From: Rhodopirellula sp. SM50
GTDB taxonomy: Bacteria; Planctomycetota; Planctomycetia; Pirellulales; Pirellulaceae
Direction of reading: 5' to 3'
Assembly: GCF_002289565.1 (NCBI RefSeq)
Contig: NZ_NTFY01000013.1
Location: 124,001-188,000, forward strand
Length of the DNA stretch: 64,000 nt
Shown piece by piece: positions 52,836 to 63,343 of the stretch. Positions within the stretch are counted from its first letter, which is position 1, and each line of letters starts with the position of its first letter. The notes under the pieces are model-generated. The model was not told the origin of the DNA and ran no database searches. It saw only the letters and a list, made by a program, of their open reading frames with translations. Both the position numbers and the translations under genes were made by a program.

Positions 52836-55800
52836 ATGACGCGCATGAATCTCTCTCGACAGCCGCCCCGACGGCGTCTGTCCGAACAGCTTGAAGACCG
52901 TCTGCTCTTTGATGCCGACGTCGCAGATTTCATCGCACTCGATGCGACAACGGGCGACGCCGAAATCGTCAATTCCGATCGTCCAGACGAACGAGCGCCG
53001 GAAATCCAGACCATTTCGAATCCCACCGGCCCCGTCCAGATCGACACAAAGTTACTCAGGGACGACACGACGGAGATGAGGAGCCTTGGCAAACTGTCCC
53101 CGGCAACGGCACCGACACCAAACGTCTCCCTCCAACTGCCATCAGAAGCGTTTCTCAACGAAGAGTTTCAATTCACCGTCAGATTCGACAACACGTCAAC
53201 GACACCATCGGACGCCGGTTTCGCGCCCTACTTTGATCTGCACGTACCGCAAGGAGTTCGCGTCAACCACGCCACCATCTTCGGCGGGACATTGCCCCCG
53301 ATCGTGGCAGGCCGGTTCAATGTTGATGGAGACCTTGTCGACGAAGGCGGCAATCCAATCCTGCATCCGGTGACGGGACAAGCGGTGACCGGCACTGCCG
53401 GCGACACCTTGCTGGTGTACCAATTGCCGTTTGGTAGCTTTGTCCCCGAACAGCCCGACGCCACTGTTCTTTTGAACGCAACGCTTAGTGAGGCAGACGG
53501 AGCGTCCGTCGGCACGCCGCTCGATCTGTCCGCGGTCGGTTTCTTCGCATTGGGAAACGATCCGCTCGACAACCGATTGACCGATCCACCGATTCTGGGC
53601 ACAGCGGTGACAGCGTCTGTGACGCCGACGGTGTTGCAATTGGTGAAAACCAGTGACGCCGCCGAGGCGGAGCGGAGCACGGGTCCAAACTTCCCCATCA
53701 CCTATACGCTGACGTTAAAACTGGCACGGGGCGCAACGGTCGAACAGGTGTTGGTGCAAGACGTGCTGCCTCACTCGCACGTCTATGTTCCCGGTTCGCT
53801 TCATGTCGACACGACCGGCGACGCTTCGACGACGGAGCCGATCGCAGGCCCTCCCCAAAACGCACCCGGAAACCGACTCGCGATCGATCTAGGCAGCATG
53901 ACCGGAACCGGCGGGGTCGACGCGGTGATCAGCTATCAAGCCTGGATCAACCACACCGATGCCGACGGCAATTCGGTCCTGGATGGTGCCAGCGGCGACG
54001 ACAAGATTGTGGTCAATGACGCACATGCCACCGGCGTCTATCAATCAACACCGATTGCCGACAACGACGACTCCACCGACACCACGGTTTCGCAGCAATC
54101 GTTGTCGATTCAACAGTCCGTCTCCATCGTCAACGACACCGGTGCACGCGGTGCGACTCCCGGCGACACGCTGGAATACGTCATGCACCTTCAAGTCTCG
54201 GACTATTTCGAGTTCGCCGATCTGATCGTCCATGAGACATTCAGCGACGGACAATGGTGGAACGATTCCTTCCAACCGCTGTTTGTGATTCGTGAGCAAG
54301 GACTCGTTTCCAGTGGAACATTCTCTCAAACGCAGCACTCGGTCACCAAACTGACATCCGGCACTGGGGAGACTGAAGTTCGGTTTGACCTGGCGTCGGC
54401 CATCAGCGATGGCATCCTAACGGGTGACCTGTTTGACGATGCGGTTTCGGACGGCGGCACGACGGTGGAAATCCGTTTCCGGACCGTCATTGAAGAAGAC
54501 TTCGCGACGTATTTCCTGTCGGGAGACCGATCGGTCGATGCCGGTGATCCGTTGGCCAGTTCTGTCACGGTGACCGGTCGCGTGCGAGACGGAGTCAACG
54601 ACACACAGTTCGAATCCGATTCCAGTGGCACCGGCGTCTCCATCGTCGGCCCGGCGATCAGTAAATCCGTTTACGCCATCGATGGAGACACGGACAAACG
54701 CAACGACCCGATCATGGCTGGGCAATCGATCACGTACCGACTCGCGTTTTCGATGCCCACCGCCGACTTCGAAAACTTGATCCTAACCGATTTCCTGCCG
54801 CTGCCCATCTACAAGGCCACCGAAGTCACTGCGTTCGCAGGCGGTGGATCTTCCGCCACACCGCCGCCTGCGGGCATGTTCAGCTACGGTCCGGCGCACA
54901 CGTTGAACCAAGTCGCATCGGCCACGGATCCTCCGACGCTGGAGGTCGATGGTGACTCCAACAGCGTGCGCTTTAACTTTGGAAATTTTGATGTTGTCAA
55001 CAGTGACGCGGAAACCATCGAAATCCTGTTCACCGTCACCGCGCAAGACATGCGGTTTGACGACGGGCTGTTATTAACCAACCAGGCGATTGCGACGTAC
55101 CAATTGACCACAACGGAAGTCCGCTCGTCGAACACGATCACCCAAAACCTGGCCGCGGCGCCCGAATTGACGATCACCAAAGGGATGGTGTCGACCGATG
55201 GCACCAGCCCCCGTTTCACGGTCACGCCGGCGCCGACGCCGTTCGCGTCGCCCGGGGACACGGCAATCCCCTTTACCGGTCGGATCACCGGTGCTGATCT
55301 GGCCGTCCATCCGATCGATGCCAACCTCCGCGACGTCGATGCAGGGGATCGCGTGAAGGTCGCGATTGCGATCGAAAACTCGGGCGGCGCAGACGGTTTC
55401 AATTTAACAATTGTCGACGCTCTGCTGCCGCAGTACGCGGTCGCCCCGTCGGGGCTGAATTTGCAAGTCCATCGCGGCGATGGCACGGCGCTGCACTTCA
55501 GCGGCGATCTGTTTACCACCGGAATCGAGATCACAGACCCATCGTCCGTGGAGGGGGCGATCCAAAAACGCGCCGATGGTGAAGACAACGGATCCAACGT
55601 GATCCTCATCACCTACGATCTTCAGCTAAGTGAGGACGTGGAGATCAACCAGACCTACCAAACCTCTGCCGAGATCATCGCCTACGGTGCGATCGACGGT
55701 GGAGCGAATCATGCGGACAGCCTGCCGGCGGGGTCGCTCGCCGACGATGCAGCGATCACGGTCCAAAACGTCACAACGCACCATTCGATCCTGGCAACCA

Positions 55801-58800
55801 GCGAGGCGCACACCAGATTTACCAGTGGCAACGAACGAGTCGCAATCGGCGAAATTGTCCGCTATCAATTGGTTGTCGAAATCCCCGAGGGTACGTTACC
55901 GGACCTGGTCATCCGCGATCGACTGCGGAGCGGAATGCAGTACCTCGATGATGGCACCGCCACGTTGGCCTTCATCTCTGACGCCGGCATTTCCTCGGCG
56001 AACGGATCGGCAACGTTGCCGGTCGGTCTCGGCGGTGCCGCAAACTCGGTCGGCAGCACCGTAACCTCACCGACGTTCGCACTGCCGGATGTCAATGTCG
56101 GTTCAACAAGCAGCCTGCGTACTGACATCGATTCCTACAACAACGGCACCGACCCCCAGTTCAAGCTCGGCACGCTCGTCAATCGAGACAACGACGCGAA
56201 TGCCGAATACATCGTGATCGAGTTCAATGCTGTGGTGCTCAATCACGCGTCGGCACAAAAGAACACGCTGTTACGAAATGACTTTCAACTGTCGATCAAT
56301 CCGACGGATCAGCCCGGGCGACAGACCCTGCGAACCAGCAATCAAGCCAACACGCGCGTCGTCGAACCGACGATCGACGACTTGGCGATCCGTGTTTCTC
56401 CCCCCAACGCGGACGCCGGCGACAAGGTGACGTTCACCATCACGTTTAGCAACGACGACACCGTAAGCAACTCGGACGCCTTTGAAGCTCGGCTGACCAG
56501 CCGACTGCCCGACCAATACACGCTTCACACCGGCACGATCCGAGTCCAAAACAGCGGTGGATTCGGAACCATCACCGACCACTCCATCGACAATCAGGTC
56601 GACATCGCGTTGGACCAGATCCCCACCGGCGGTCGCGTGACGGTGACCTTCGACGCGACGCTGGAATTGTCTGTACAACCGGGTGAAGCCTTGATCACGC
56701 CGGCGCATCTGACCTTCACCAGCTTGCCGGAATCGGGGACGGTCGGAAACCCGACCGGCAGCGATGTGCCCGGTGGATCGGGCAGCGTTCGCGGCGAGCG
56801 AACCGGCGCCGGCGGCGTCAATCACCATTTCGACAACGCGTCGGCGCTGCTGACAGTGTTCTCGCCCACCATCACCAAATCGCTCGTCTCGACCAGTATC
56901 ATCGACGCCAACAATGGCCCAACGGAAACCGTGATCGGCGAGCGGGCCACGTATGAGTTGGTGGTAACGATTCCCGAAACCACCATGAATCGCGCAGTCG
57001 TCGTTGATACGCTGGAACCTGGGCTGGTCTTTGAAAGTCTGGATGCGGTGGCCGTCGATTCGGCGATCGTGACCGATCTTTCCGGTCCGGTCACGCCGCA
57101 GATCAGTGGACAACAGGTTCGTTTCAATTTCGGGAATCTGATCAACGCTCCCAACGATGCGGCACCGGAAACCATCAGGATCCGTTACACCGTACGCACC
57201 GACAACGCCGCCGGCAACCAAGGCGAAGCATCCGGAACGGTGCTGTCCAACGCGGCCAGGGTGACATGGGACCTCAATGGTGTGACCCGATCGACCGCCA
57301 GCGCCGTGGCCGACGTCATTGTGATCGAACCGGAGTTAGAACTGATCTACGTGGCCTCGCCGCACCGCGTCGATGCCGGTGATCGCGTGACGCTGGATTT
57401 GGTCGTTCGCCATACCGCGTCCAGTGACACCGATGCGTTTGACATCATCCTTTCGGAATCCTTGCCCATCGAGCTACAGCACGTCTCGTTGGTTTCAGCG
57501 ATTCATTCCAGCGCCGGCGACCTGTCGTCGCTGTTCGAGCTGTCGCCGAGCACCAATACAGTCACCACCATCGCTCCGGCGGTATTTGATCTGCATCAGG
57601 GCGAAACCTTGACACTTCGAGTGACCGGCGTCGTTGGCCAATCGGTCTCCCCCGCACAAACATTGACCGGCAATGCTGACGCCCGTTGGACCAGCATGGA
57701 TGGGGCGACCGCAGTGGAACGCACTGGGGACGGAGGCGTCAACGATTATCGAGCCACCCGCGCGACCGATCTACGCATCCTTCGTCCGTTGACGACCAAG
57801 GAATTGGTGGGCACCAGTATCACCGACGCCGGGAACTCGACGGCGGAAGCCGTCATCGGAGAGTTGGTCCAATACCGGATCCGCGTTCGGATTCCCGAGT
57901 CGACGATCGACGGCGCGCGCATCATCGACACGTTGGACCCGGGACTGGAATTTGTCTCCGTTGATAGCCTTGCGGTGACCCGTGGCGGCGCCGCGACCAA
58001 CATCATCACCGCCGATGGCGTTCCGATCGGCCCACCCGCCACGTACCATCCAGCTGTCGTCGGACAGGAATTGACGTTCGATTTTGGACAAATCATCAAT
58101 CCCGACGAGGATAATTCCAAGATCGAATCGTTGGAGATTGTCTACACGGCCCGAGTCGTCAATGCCTCGGTCAATCAACAGTCCAAGACCCTCAGTAATG
58201 ACGTGCAGTTCGTTTGGATTCGTGGCGGCGTCTCGGATGCGACGGCGGTCAGCAGTGCCACGAACGTGTCGATCATCGAACCGAGCTTGCAAATCATTCA
58301 CGCCGTCAGCACACCGACCGGCGATGCCCTGGACGCGGTCACCTACACTTCGATCATCGGCCACACAGCGGACAGCCAGGCCGACGCCTTCGACACGATT
58401 TACTCCGCTGCGCTGCCGACAGACATGGACATCACGTCGTACACCGTCGCGCACAGCGTCCTGGGCGATTTGACCGCTGGATTTGAATTGATCGCCGGAA
58501 ACCGTCTGCAACTCAAAGCCGGGCAAGCGATCGACATCGCATTGACGGATTCGTTGACCATCGCGGTCGTCGGCACGATCCATGCCGACGTCATGCCGGG
58601 TGATATTCATTCCAGCAACGCCACCATCGCCTGGTCCAGTTTGAACGGAGACGCCCCAACGGAGCGGACCGGCGCGGACGGTTTTCCGATCAGCGGGTCG
58701 GCACCCCTGAATAATTACGCGGCGACCGACCAAACCACATTCAGTGTGAACCCGATCGGCTTTTCCAAATCCCTGCTCGGCACCAGCATCAACGACCTCG

Positions 58801-61800
58801 GCAATGGGTTCAATGATGCCGTGATCGGCGAATTGGTGACGTATCAGTTGATGGTCACGCTGCCCGAGGGTGACGCCAAGGAGCTCGTGATCTCGGACAT
58901 GATGGATCAGGGGCTGGAGTTTGTATCGCTCGATTCGATCCTTCACTCCGCCGGCCTCACCTGGACCACCGCTTCTTTTTCACCAACGATCGTCGGTGAC
59001 GGCCGAACCAACACCCAAATGTTGACGTTCGACTTGGGCGATGTCACCAATTTCGACACGGACAACGGCGTCACCGAATCGATCGTGTTGACCTACACGG
59101 CGCGCGTTTCCAATATCCCGACCAATGCATCCCATCCCGTCTCGGGAGCAACGATCTTGGATGAATCCGCCGCGTTGACCTACAACCACCGTGGGACGCT
59201 GAAAACCACGCCGCCAGTGTCAGCCGGCGCAGTCACCGTCCACGAACCTCAGCTCCGTCTTGACGTCACCGTCAGCGATCACACGCCATCCTTGAATCAG
59301 GTGATCCGCTACGAGACGACGATCAGCCACGCCGCTGGCAGTAATGCGACCGCACACGACCTCACGTTTTTGGACACACTTCCCGCCGGGATGCAGTTGC
59401 TCGATGTGTCTGTCTCGGGAGCGGCCGTTGAATTTGACGACTCCGATTCGGAGGCGGTGGCGTTACGGCTGGATTCGCTTCCTGTCGGACAAACCGCGAC
59501 AATCCGATACGACGTCCGCGTCACCGACAATCTGTCCGCGATCACCCAGACGATGCAGAATGACGCCGTCGTCCATTGGACGTCGTTGCCGGACGGTGGT
59601 TTCAGCGGAGACAACAGCGAACGCGACGGAGATGGTGGCCACGCCGGGCAAGACGATTACTTGGCACACGCCCGCCAAACATCGACAATCACCCATCCGT
59701 TGGTGGAGATCACTCAGTCGACCGTCGCAACCACGCCGGCGGCATCGGGAGCCAGCGGGAATGTTGACATCACCTACGAGTTGACGATCACCAGCACCGG
59801 CAACGATCCACTGACACAGATCGCGATCGACGAAGACTTCTCGACCCTGTTCGGGAACGGATTCATCGACGTGGTGGTTCCGCCGGCCGTGATCCACACG
59901 ACGGCAGACCGTCCCCTGACGGTAAACACCACCTACGACGGGACCTCGACCAATCCCTCCATCGTGGACAACTCTACCGGCGTCTTCAATCGAATGCTGC
60001 AAGGCGAATCCGTGACGATTCGATTCACGGTGGAAGTCGATCCGGATGCACCAGGCATTTTGGTCGACAATGGTTCCATGATCGCTCAAGCCCAGGCGAG
60101 CGGTGTAGGCGAGGTTTCTGGGTTGACCGCGGTGGACTTGAGTGATGACCCGGATCGTCCGACGAATGTCGAATTGGATCCGATTGCCGACGATGAGCCA
60201 GACGATCCGAACATCCACCGGATTCCAATGCTCAGTCTGACGAAACAGATCATCGGATCGCCCGTCCCATCGACCAGTGGCGTGTCGGGCAACTACGACG
60301 TGACCTATCAGATTCGCATCGACAACAACGGCTCGACTTCCCTCGATGAGCTGGTGTTGGTGGAGAACCTGCAAGACCATCTGGGCAGCGCCTTTGTCGG
60401 CATCGTCTCGGCACCAACCGTCGTCGACGGTGATGCCAGCGCCGTTCCGAAACTGAGTGCCGAATATTCCGGGCAGGAGACCGGGGCGTCGCTGATCGAC
60501 GCCGCCGAATCGGGGCGATTGGATTCCGGCCAGTTCTTGGTGATCGAGCTGACGATCGAAGTTGATCCCGATGCTTCGGGACGCAGGCTCGATTCGGTCC
60601 GCGACGACGGCAGTGGCGATTTCGAAACCCAAGCTGTCATCGCGGCGAAGGATCCGGCGACAGGCCAAATGGTCTGGGACCGGTCGGACGACCCCACCGA
60701 TCCGACCAATGTCGATGGTGATCCGGCCAACCCCGATGACCACAGCGACGACGACAATGACCCCGATGATCCGGTGTCGCTGAAATTCGTCGAAATCGGC
60801 GTCGCCAAACGCGTCACGCACGTGCAGCGGGTCGGGATGTCGTCGCTGGTGACGATCCAGATCATGGTCGAAAACACCGGCACGGTTTACTTGGAAAACA
60901 TCGAACTGCTCGACGATGTCCAATCCCAATTCGGAAACAACTTTGACTCCGTCGTCACCGCGCCCACCATCGTCGCAAGTTCTGCGACGGTCGATCCGAA
61001 CTTGCAGCCCGGATACGCCGACGACCCGTCACGGAACATCTTCGACGGCAGTAGTGGGCGTCTGGCACCGGGTGAACAGATCTTGGTGCAACTGGTGGTA
61101 CAGGTCAAACCGACAGTCGGTCAAGCGAACGTGGACTTGGTCAACCAGGCGATGGCGGCAGGCATGCCCATCGACGCAGCGGGTCGCCCCGTGCTGAATC
61201 AATCCCACCAAACGATCCGCCGTGTGACCGATTGGTCAGACTCAGGCACCGATCCGGCAACCAACAACCCCGACGCGCCGGGCGATACCGGCGGCTTTAA
61301 CGATCCGACGCCGACGTCGCTGACGTACTTCACGTTTGACGGTTTCAATAACTTCAGCACTCCGTTTGATGTTGCCAGGCAATACGAAAGTGAATCCACA
61401 GTGATTCCCAACCGGTTGCTCAGCCAGCAGATACCACGTCTTGTCGCAGACCCAATCTTTTCGGGTACCGCGCGTCCGGGAGCCAGAATTCTGGCAACGC
61501 TCTACGATTCCGACGGATATCAAATCGTCAGCGCATCCGTCTTCGCGGACATGGGCGGCAACTGGATGATGCAATTCCAGGGTTTGGATCAGGAAGAAGA
61601 GGTGCGTGTGGAGTTCGAAGAAATCAGCACCGCGGCGGAGACGTTTGCGAGCACCGGTGACAGCTTCGACGCCCTGGGATTACCCCACGGGAAAACACAT
61701 TACCACTCCCTGCAACCTTGGACTGCCTACGACGACCGGTACGAATTCAATGCCGTCTACCGCGGGTCGGCACGACAGTCGCTTGCCAGTGAGCATCGGC

Positions 61801-61832
61801 ACGCCAATCGGCCGATCGAATTTGGAGGGTAG
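52836..61832 (+). CDS. Giant DUF11-repeat surface protein with LEPR-like N-terminus
   Basis: 2998 aa from ATG 52836 (ATG 52845 also possible). The N-terminal PPRRRLSEQLEDRLLFDADV has the basic stretch and LEDRLLFDA core of the LEPR-XLL type export motif. Almost all the rest is beta-sandwich DUF11/isopeptide-D2-like modules. Four long modules (about 310-360 aa) start with a recurring phrase near residues 982, 1345, 1653 and 1976 (K-S/E-L-V-x-T-S-I-x-D-A-x-N ... V-I-G-E), each followed by LDPGLEFVS-like and TERTG.GGVN-like phrases. Three short modules (about 180 aa) lie near 2293, 2468 and 2656. A last Ig-like strand set (SGTARPGARILATLYDSDGY) lies at about 2870-2920. The Asp/Thr-rich composition and single exported chain suggest an extended cell-surface stalk or matrix protein; isopeptide cross-links are possible but not verified. 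Confidence 0.88.
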   Translation: MTRMNLSRQPPRRRLSEQLEDRLLFDADVADFIALDATTGDAEIVNSDRPDERAPEIQTISNPTGPVQIDTKLLRDDTTEMRSLGKLSPATAPTPNVSLQLPSEAFLNEEFQFTVRFDNTSTTPSDAGFAPYFDLHVPQGVRVNHATIFGGTLPPIVAGRFNVDGDLVDEGGNPILHPVTGQAVTGTAGDTLLVYQLPFGSFVPEQPDATVLLNATLSEADGASVGTPLDLSAVGFFALGNDPLDNRLTDPPILGTAVTASVTPTVLQLVKTSDAAEAERSTGPNFPITYTLTLKLARGATVEQVLVQDVLPHSHVYVPGSLHVDTTGDASTTEPIAGPPQNAPGNRLAIDLGSMTGTGGVDAVISYQAWINHTDADGNSVLDGASGDDKIVVNDAHATGVYQSTPIADNDDSTDTTVSQQSLSIQQSVSIVNDTGARGATPGDTLEYVMHLQVSDYFEFADLIVHETFSDGQWWNDSFQPLFVIREQGLVSSGTFSQTQHSVTKLTSGTGETEVRFDLASAISDGILTGDLFDDAVSDGGTTVEIRFRTVIEEDFATYFLSGDRSVDAGDPLASSVTVTGRVRDGVNDTQFESDSSGTGVSIVGPAISKSVYAIDGDTDKRNDPIMAGQSITYRLAFSMPTADFENLILTDFLPLPIYKATEVTAFAGGGSSATPPPAGMFSYGPAHTLNQVASATDPPTLEVDGDSNSVRFNFGNFDVVNSDAETIEILFTVTAQDMRFDDGLLLTNQAIATYQLTTTEVRSSNTITQNLAAAPELTITKGMVSTDGTSPRFTVTPAPTPFASPGDTAIPFTGRITGADLAVHPIDANLRDVDAGDRVKVAIAIENSGGADGFNLTIVDALLPQYAVAPSGLNLQVHRGDGTALHFSGDLFTTGIEITDPSSVEGAIQKRADGEDNGSNVILITYDLQLSEDVEINQTYQTSAEIIAYGAIDGGANHADSLPAGSLADDAAITVQNVTTHHSILATSEAHTRFTSGNERVAIGEIVRYQLVVEIPEGTLPDLVIRDRLRSGMQYLDDGTATLAFISDAGISSANGSATLPVGLGGAANSVGSTVTSPTFALPDVNVGSTSSLRTDIDSYNNGTDPQFKLGTLVNRDNDANAEYIVIEFNAVVLNHASAQKNTLLRNDFQLSINPTDQPGRQTLRTSNQANTRVVEPTIDDLAIRVSPPNADAGDKVTFTITFSNDDTVSNSDAFEARLTSRLPDQYTLHTGTIRVQNSGGFGTITDHSIDNQVDIALDQIPTGGRVTVTFDATLELSVQPGEALITPAHLTFTSLPESGTVGNPTGSDVPGGSGSVRGERTGAGGVNHHFDNASALLTVFSPTITKSLVSTSIIDANNGPTETVIGERATYELVVTIPETTMNRAVVVDTLEPGLVFESLDAVAVDSAIVTDLSGPVTPQISGQQVRFNFGNLINAPNDAAPETIRIRYTVRTDNAAGNQGEASGTVLSNAARVTWDLNGVTRSTASAVADVIVIEPELELIYVASPHRVDAGDRVTLDLVVRHTASSDTDAFDIILSESLPIELQHVSLVSAIHSSAGDLSSLFELSPSTNTVTTIAPAVFDLHQGETLTLRVTGVVGQSVSPAQTLTGNADARWTSMDGATAVERTGDGGVNDYRATRATDLRILRPLTTKELVGTSITDAGNSTAEAVIGELVQYRIRVRIPESTIDGARIIDTLDPGLEFVSVDSLAVTRGGAATNIITADGVPIGPPATYHPAVVGQELTFDFGQIINPDEDNSKIESLEIVYTARVVNASVNQQSKTLSNDVQFVWIRGGVSDATAVSSATNVSIIEPSLQIIHAVSTPTGDALDAVTYTSIIGHTADSQADAFDTIYSAALPTDMDITSYTVAHSVLGDLTAGFELIAGNRLQLKAGQAIDIALTDSLTIAVVGTIHADVMPGDIHSSNATIAWSSLNGDAPTERTGADGFPISGSAPLNNYAATDQTTFSVNPIGFSKSLLGTSINDLGNGFNDAVIGELVTYQLMVTLPEGDAKELVISDMMDQGLEFVSLDSILHSAGLTWTTASFSPTIVGDGRTNTQMLTFDLGDVTNFDTDNGVTESIVLTYTARVSNIPTNASHPVSGATILDESAALTYNHRGTLKTTPPVSAGAVTVHEPQLRLDVTVSDHTPSLNQVIRYETTISHAAGSNATAHDLTFLDTLPAGMQLLDVSVSGAAVEFDDSDSEAVALRLDSLPVGQTATIRYDVRVTDNLSAITQTMQNDAVVHWTSLPDGGFSGDNSERDGDGGHAGQDDYLAHARQTSTITHPLVEITQSTVATTPAASGASGNVDITYELTITSTGNDPLTQIAIDEDFSTLFGNGFIDVVVPPAVIHTTADRPLTVNTTYDGTSTNPSIVDNSTGVFNRMLQGESVTIRFTVEVDPDAPGILVDNGSMIAQAQASGVGEVSGLTAVDLSDDPDRPTNVELDPIADDEPDDPNIHRIPMLSLTKQIIGSPVPSTSGVSGNYDVTYQIRIDNNGSTSLDELVLVENLQDHLGSAFVGIVSAPTVVDGDASAVPKLSAEYSGQETGASLIDAAESGRLDSGQFLVIELTIEVDPDASGRRLDSVRDDGSGDFETQAVIAAKDPATGQMVWDRSDDPTDPTNVDGDPANPDDHSDDDNDPDDPVSLKFVEIGVAKRVTHVQRVGMSSLVTIQIMVENTGTVYLENIELLDDVQSQFGNNFDSVVTAPTIVASSATVDPNLQPGYADDPSRNIFDGSSGRLAPGEQILVQLVVQVKPTVGQANVDLVNQAMAAGMPIDAAGRPVLNQSHQTIRRVTDWSDSGTDPATNNPDAPGDTGGFNDPTPTSLTYFTFDGFNNFSTPFDVARQYESESTVIPNRLLSQQIPRLVADPIFSGTARPGARILATLYDSDGYQIVSASVFADMGGNWMMQFQGLDQEEEVRVEFEEISTAAETFASTGDSFDALGLPHGKTHYHSLQPWTAYDDRYEFNAVYRGSARQSLASEHRHANRPIEFGG

Positions 61833-61845
61833 GGAAGCGGAGGCG

Positions 61846-62032
61846 AGTGGGCAAAACGATAGGGGCAAGACGATGGGGAGAGGATGGCAGAATGATACGG
61901 GGCAGAATAATGGTATGCGGGAGACTTGAGGAGTTTGCCCGATGACTCTGTCCTCATCGTTCCTCATCGTTTTGCCCCCATCATTCTGCCTCCCCCATCA
62001 TTCTGCCATCCGCATCATTCTGCCATGCCCCT
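61846..62032 (+). repeat. Family D tandem/inverted repeat, copy D2
   Basis: Left arm: GGGCAAAACGATAGG, GGCAAGACGATGGG, GGCAGAATGATACGG and GGCAGAATAATGG (61849-61912). Right arm: CCTCATCGTTCCTCATCGTT, TTTGCCCCC, CATCATTCTGCC at 61979, 61996 and 62012 (approximately). The unit composition is the same as D1, 9.5 kb away. It starts 14 bp after the giant gene and extends into the 3' end of the next gene. Confidence 0.85.
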
Positions 62033-63312
62033 TCCTTCGCTCCCGCAGAGCCCGCCCCAGTCACAAGACATAGCTTCTGATCGATCGTTTCTGTCACCAG
62101 ACCGAGTTGCAACAGTGTTTCAAGCGCCCGGTCGACCCGGAAATCAATTTCGACTTCGATCGCCTCGCGGATCAATCGCTCGCATTTGCGTCTCAGTCTT
62201 CGCCGGCTGATCGGTTCCGGTTCGGTCGCCAGCGCATAGTACGCCAACGAGGCTTCGTTGGTCGATTGGCGGCCGGCTTGTTGAATGATTTGAAACGCGG
62301 CGCCGGCGTTGGTGTCGAGCTTTTGAAAGTAGAGATTCCGCGTCAGATCCAACAGATAACGATTCTTGGTTTGGAAGTAGCTGAAAAAACTTTTGACACA
62401 GTAGCCGATCCCGGCGAGGATCAAACCGATAACCAGAGCGGTGGAGTAGTACGCGGCCAACGCCAGTGTGACCAACACGAACCGCGAGATCTTTTGCAGC
62501 GACAACAGCCATCCACCCAGGCTGGGCGCGATCACCTTGACGCGATCCAGTTTGCTGAGCCGAACTTGCGTGCCCGGCAACAACATGTCCACGTCTTGTT
62601 TGGGAATGTTCTTAAAGATCCGCAGATGGAACTGTCCGGCGGCCAGCATCTCGCCACGCTCGTGGTCTTCGGCCAGTTGAAAGAGCACCACGAGCCGTTG
62701 GTAGATGGCGACATCGACCATCTCCATGCGATACAGATTCTGCAGACGTCGTTTGCATCGCCGCCCGATGATGTCCCCGCGGGCATAGACGGCCAGTTGT
62801 TGAAAGAGGCCGAAATTCGCACTCATCGGGACACCCCAATGACTCGAAACACCGACGCACTTCTCGATCTCCTCTTGGCTCAGCTTTTGATAGGCGGCAT
62901 CGGCCAAGATTTGATCACAGAGTTCCATCAGCCGCTGGGAGTGATCGACGACCTGCTCGCTTTGCAGATCAATCGGAATCTTGCAATCGCTGTCCGGATC
63001 CACCGCGTGGTACCGATCCGAAAATTGGGCGTGGTACTGTGACGTCTTCGCCGCCACGTGATCACTGATCTTTCGGACCGCGGTTGCAAATGCGTCGCGT
63101 CCGGCTGGATCCAATCCGGCGGTTTTCTCCGCCCGATTGCTCAGGTATTCGACCAACGTCTGCGTTTCGATCGGCAAAAATGGCTCGATCGACCAATGCG
63201 TCGCGTCCTCGTCGATCCACCCCGACGTACTGACTTCGCTGATCCCACGCGTCAGCGGGCCTGTTCCATCGATGGACCAGTTGGTAAGAATTCGGTCGAC
63301 CGATCCAGACAC
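61981..63312 (-). CDS. TMEM143/DUF3754-type membrane protein
   Basis: About 444 aa from GTG 63312. The frame is open to 63435, but that would overlap the divergent HAD gene by 92 bp; the start is uncertain. Charged helical N-terminal half (FLPIETQTLVEYLSNRAEKT), then the family phrase FKNIPKQDVDMLLPGTQVRL and VKVIAPSLGGWL, two adjacent membrane helices (about 285-325) and a C-terminal cytoplasmic part with NRYLLDLTRNLYFQKLDTNA and a winged-helix-like end (DRALETLLQLGLVTETIDQK). DUF3754 proteins are bacterial relatives of mitochondrial TMEM143; function unknown. The last 15-20 residues (AWQNDADGRMMGEAE) are encoded by repeat D2, which supplies the stop codon, so the native C-terminus may be lost. 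Confidence 0.75.
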   Translation of the reverse strand: MSGSVDRILTNWSIDGTGPLTRGISEVSTSGWIDEDATHWSIEPFLPIETQTLVEYLSNRAEKTAGLDPAGRDAFATAVRKISDHVAAKTSQYHAQFSDRYHAVDPDSDCKIPIDLQSEQVVDHSQRLMELCDQILADAAYQKLSQEEIEKCVGVSSHWGVPMSANFGLFQQLAVYARGDIIGRRCKRRLQNLYRMEMVDVAIYQRLVVLFQLAEDHERGEMLAAGQFHLRIFKNIPKQDVDMLLPGTQVRLSKLDRVKVIAPSLGGWLLSLQKISRFVLVTLALAAYYSTALVIGLILAGIGYCVKSFFSYFQTKNRYLLDLTRNLYFQKLDTNAGAAFQIIQQAGRQSTNEASLAYYALATEPEPISRRRLRRKCERLIREAIEVEIDFRVDRALETLLQLGLVTETIDQKLCLVTGAGSAGAKEGAWQNDADGRMMGEAE

Positions 63313-63343
63313 GGCAATGACGCAAAAGCGAAAAGGGACAGAA

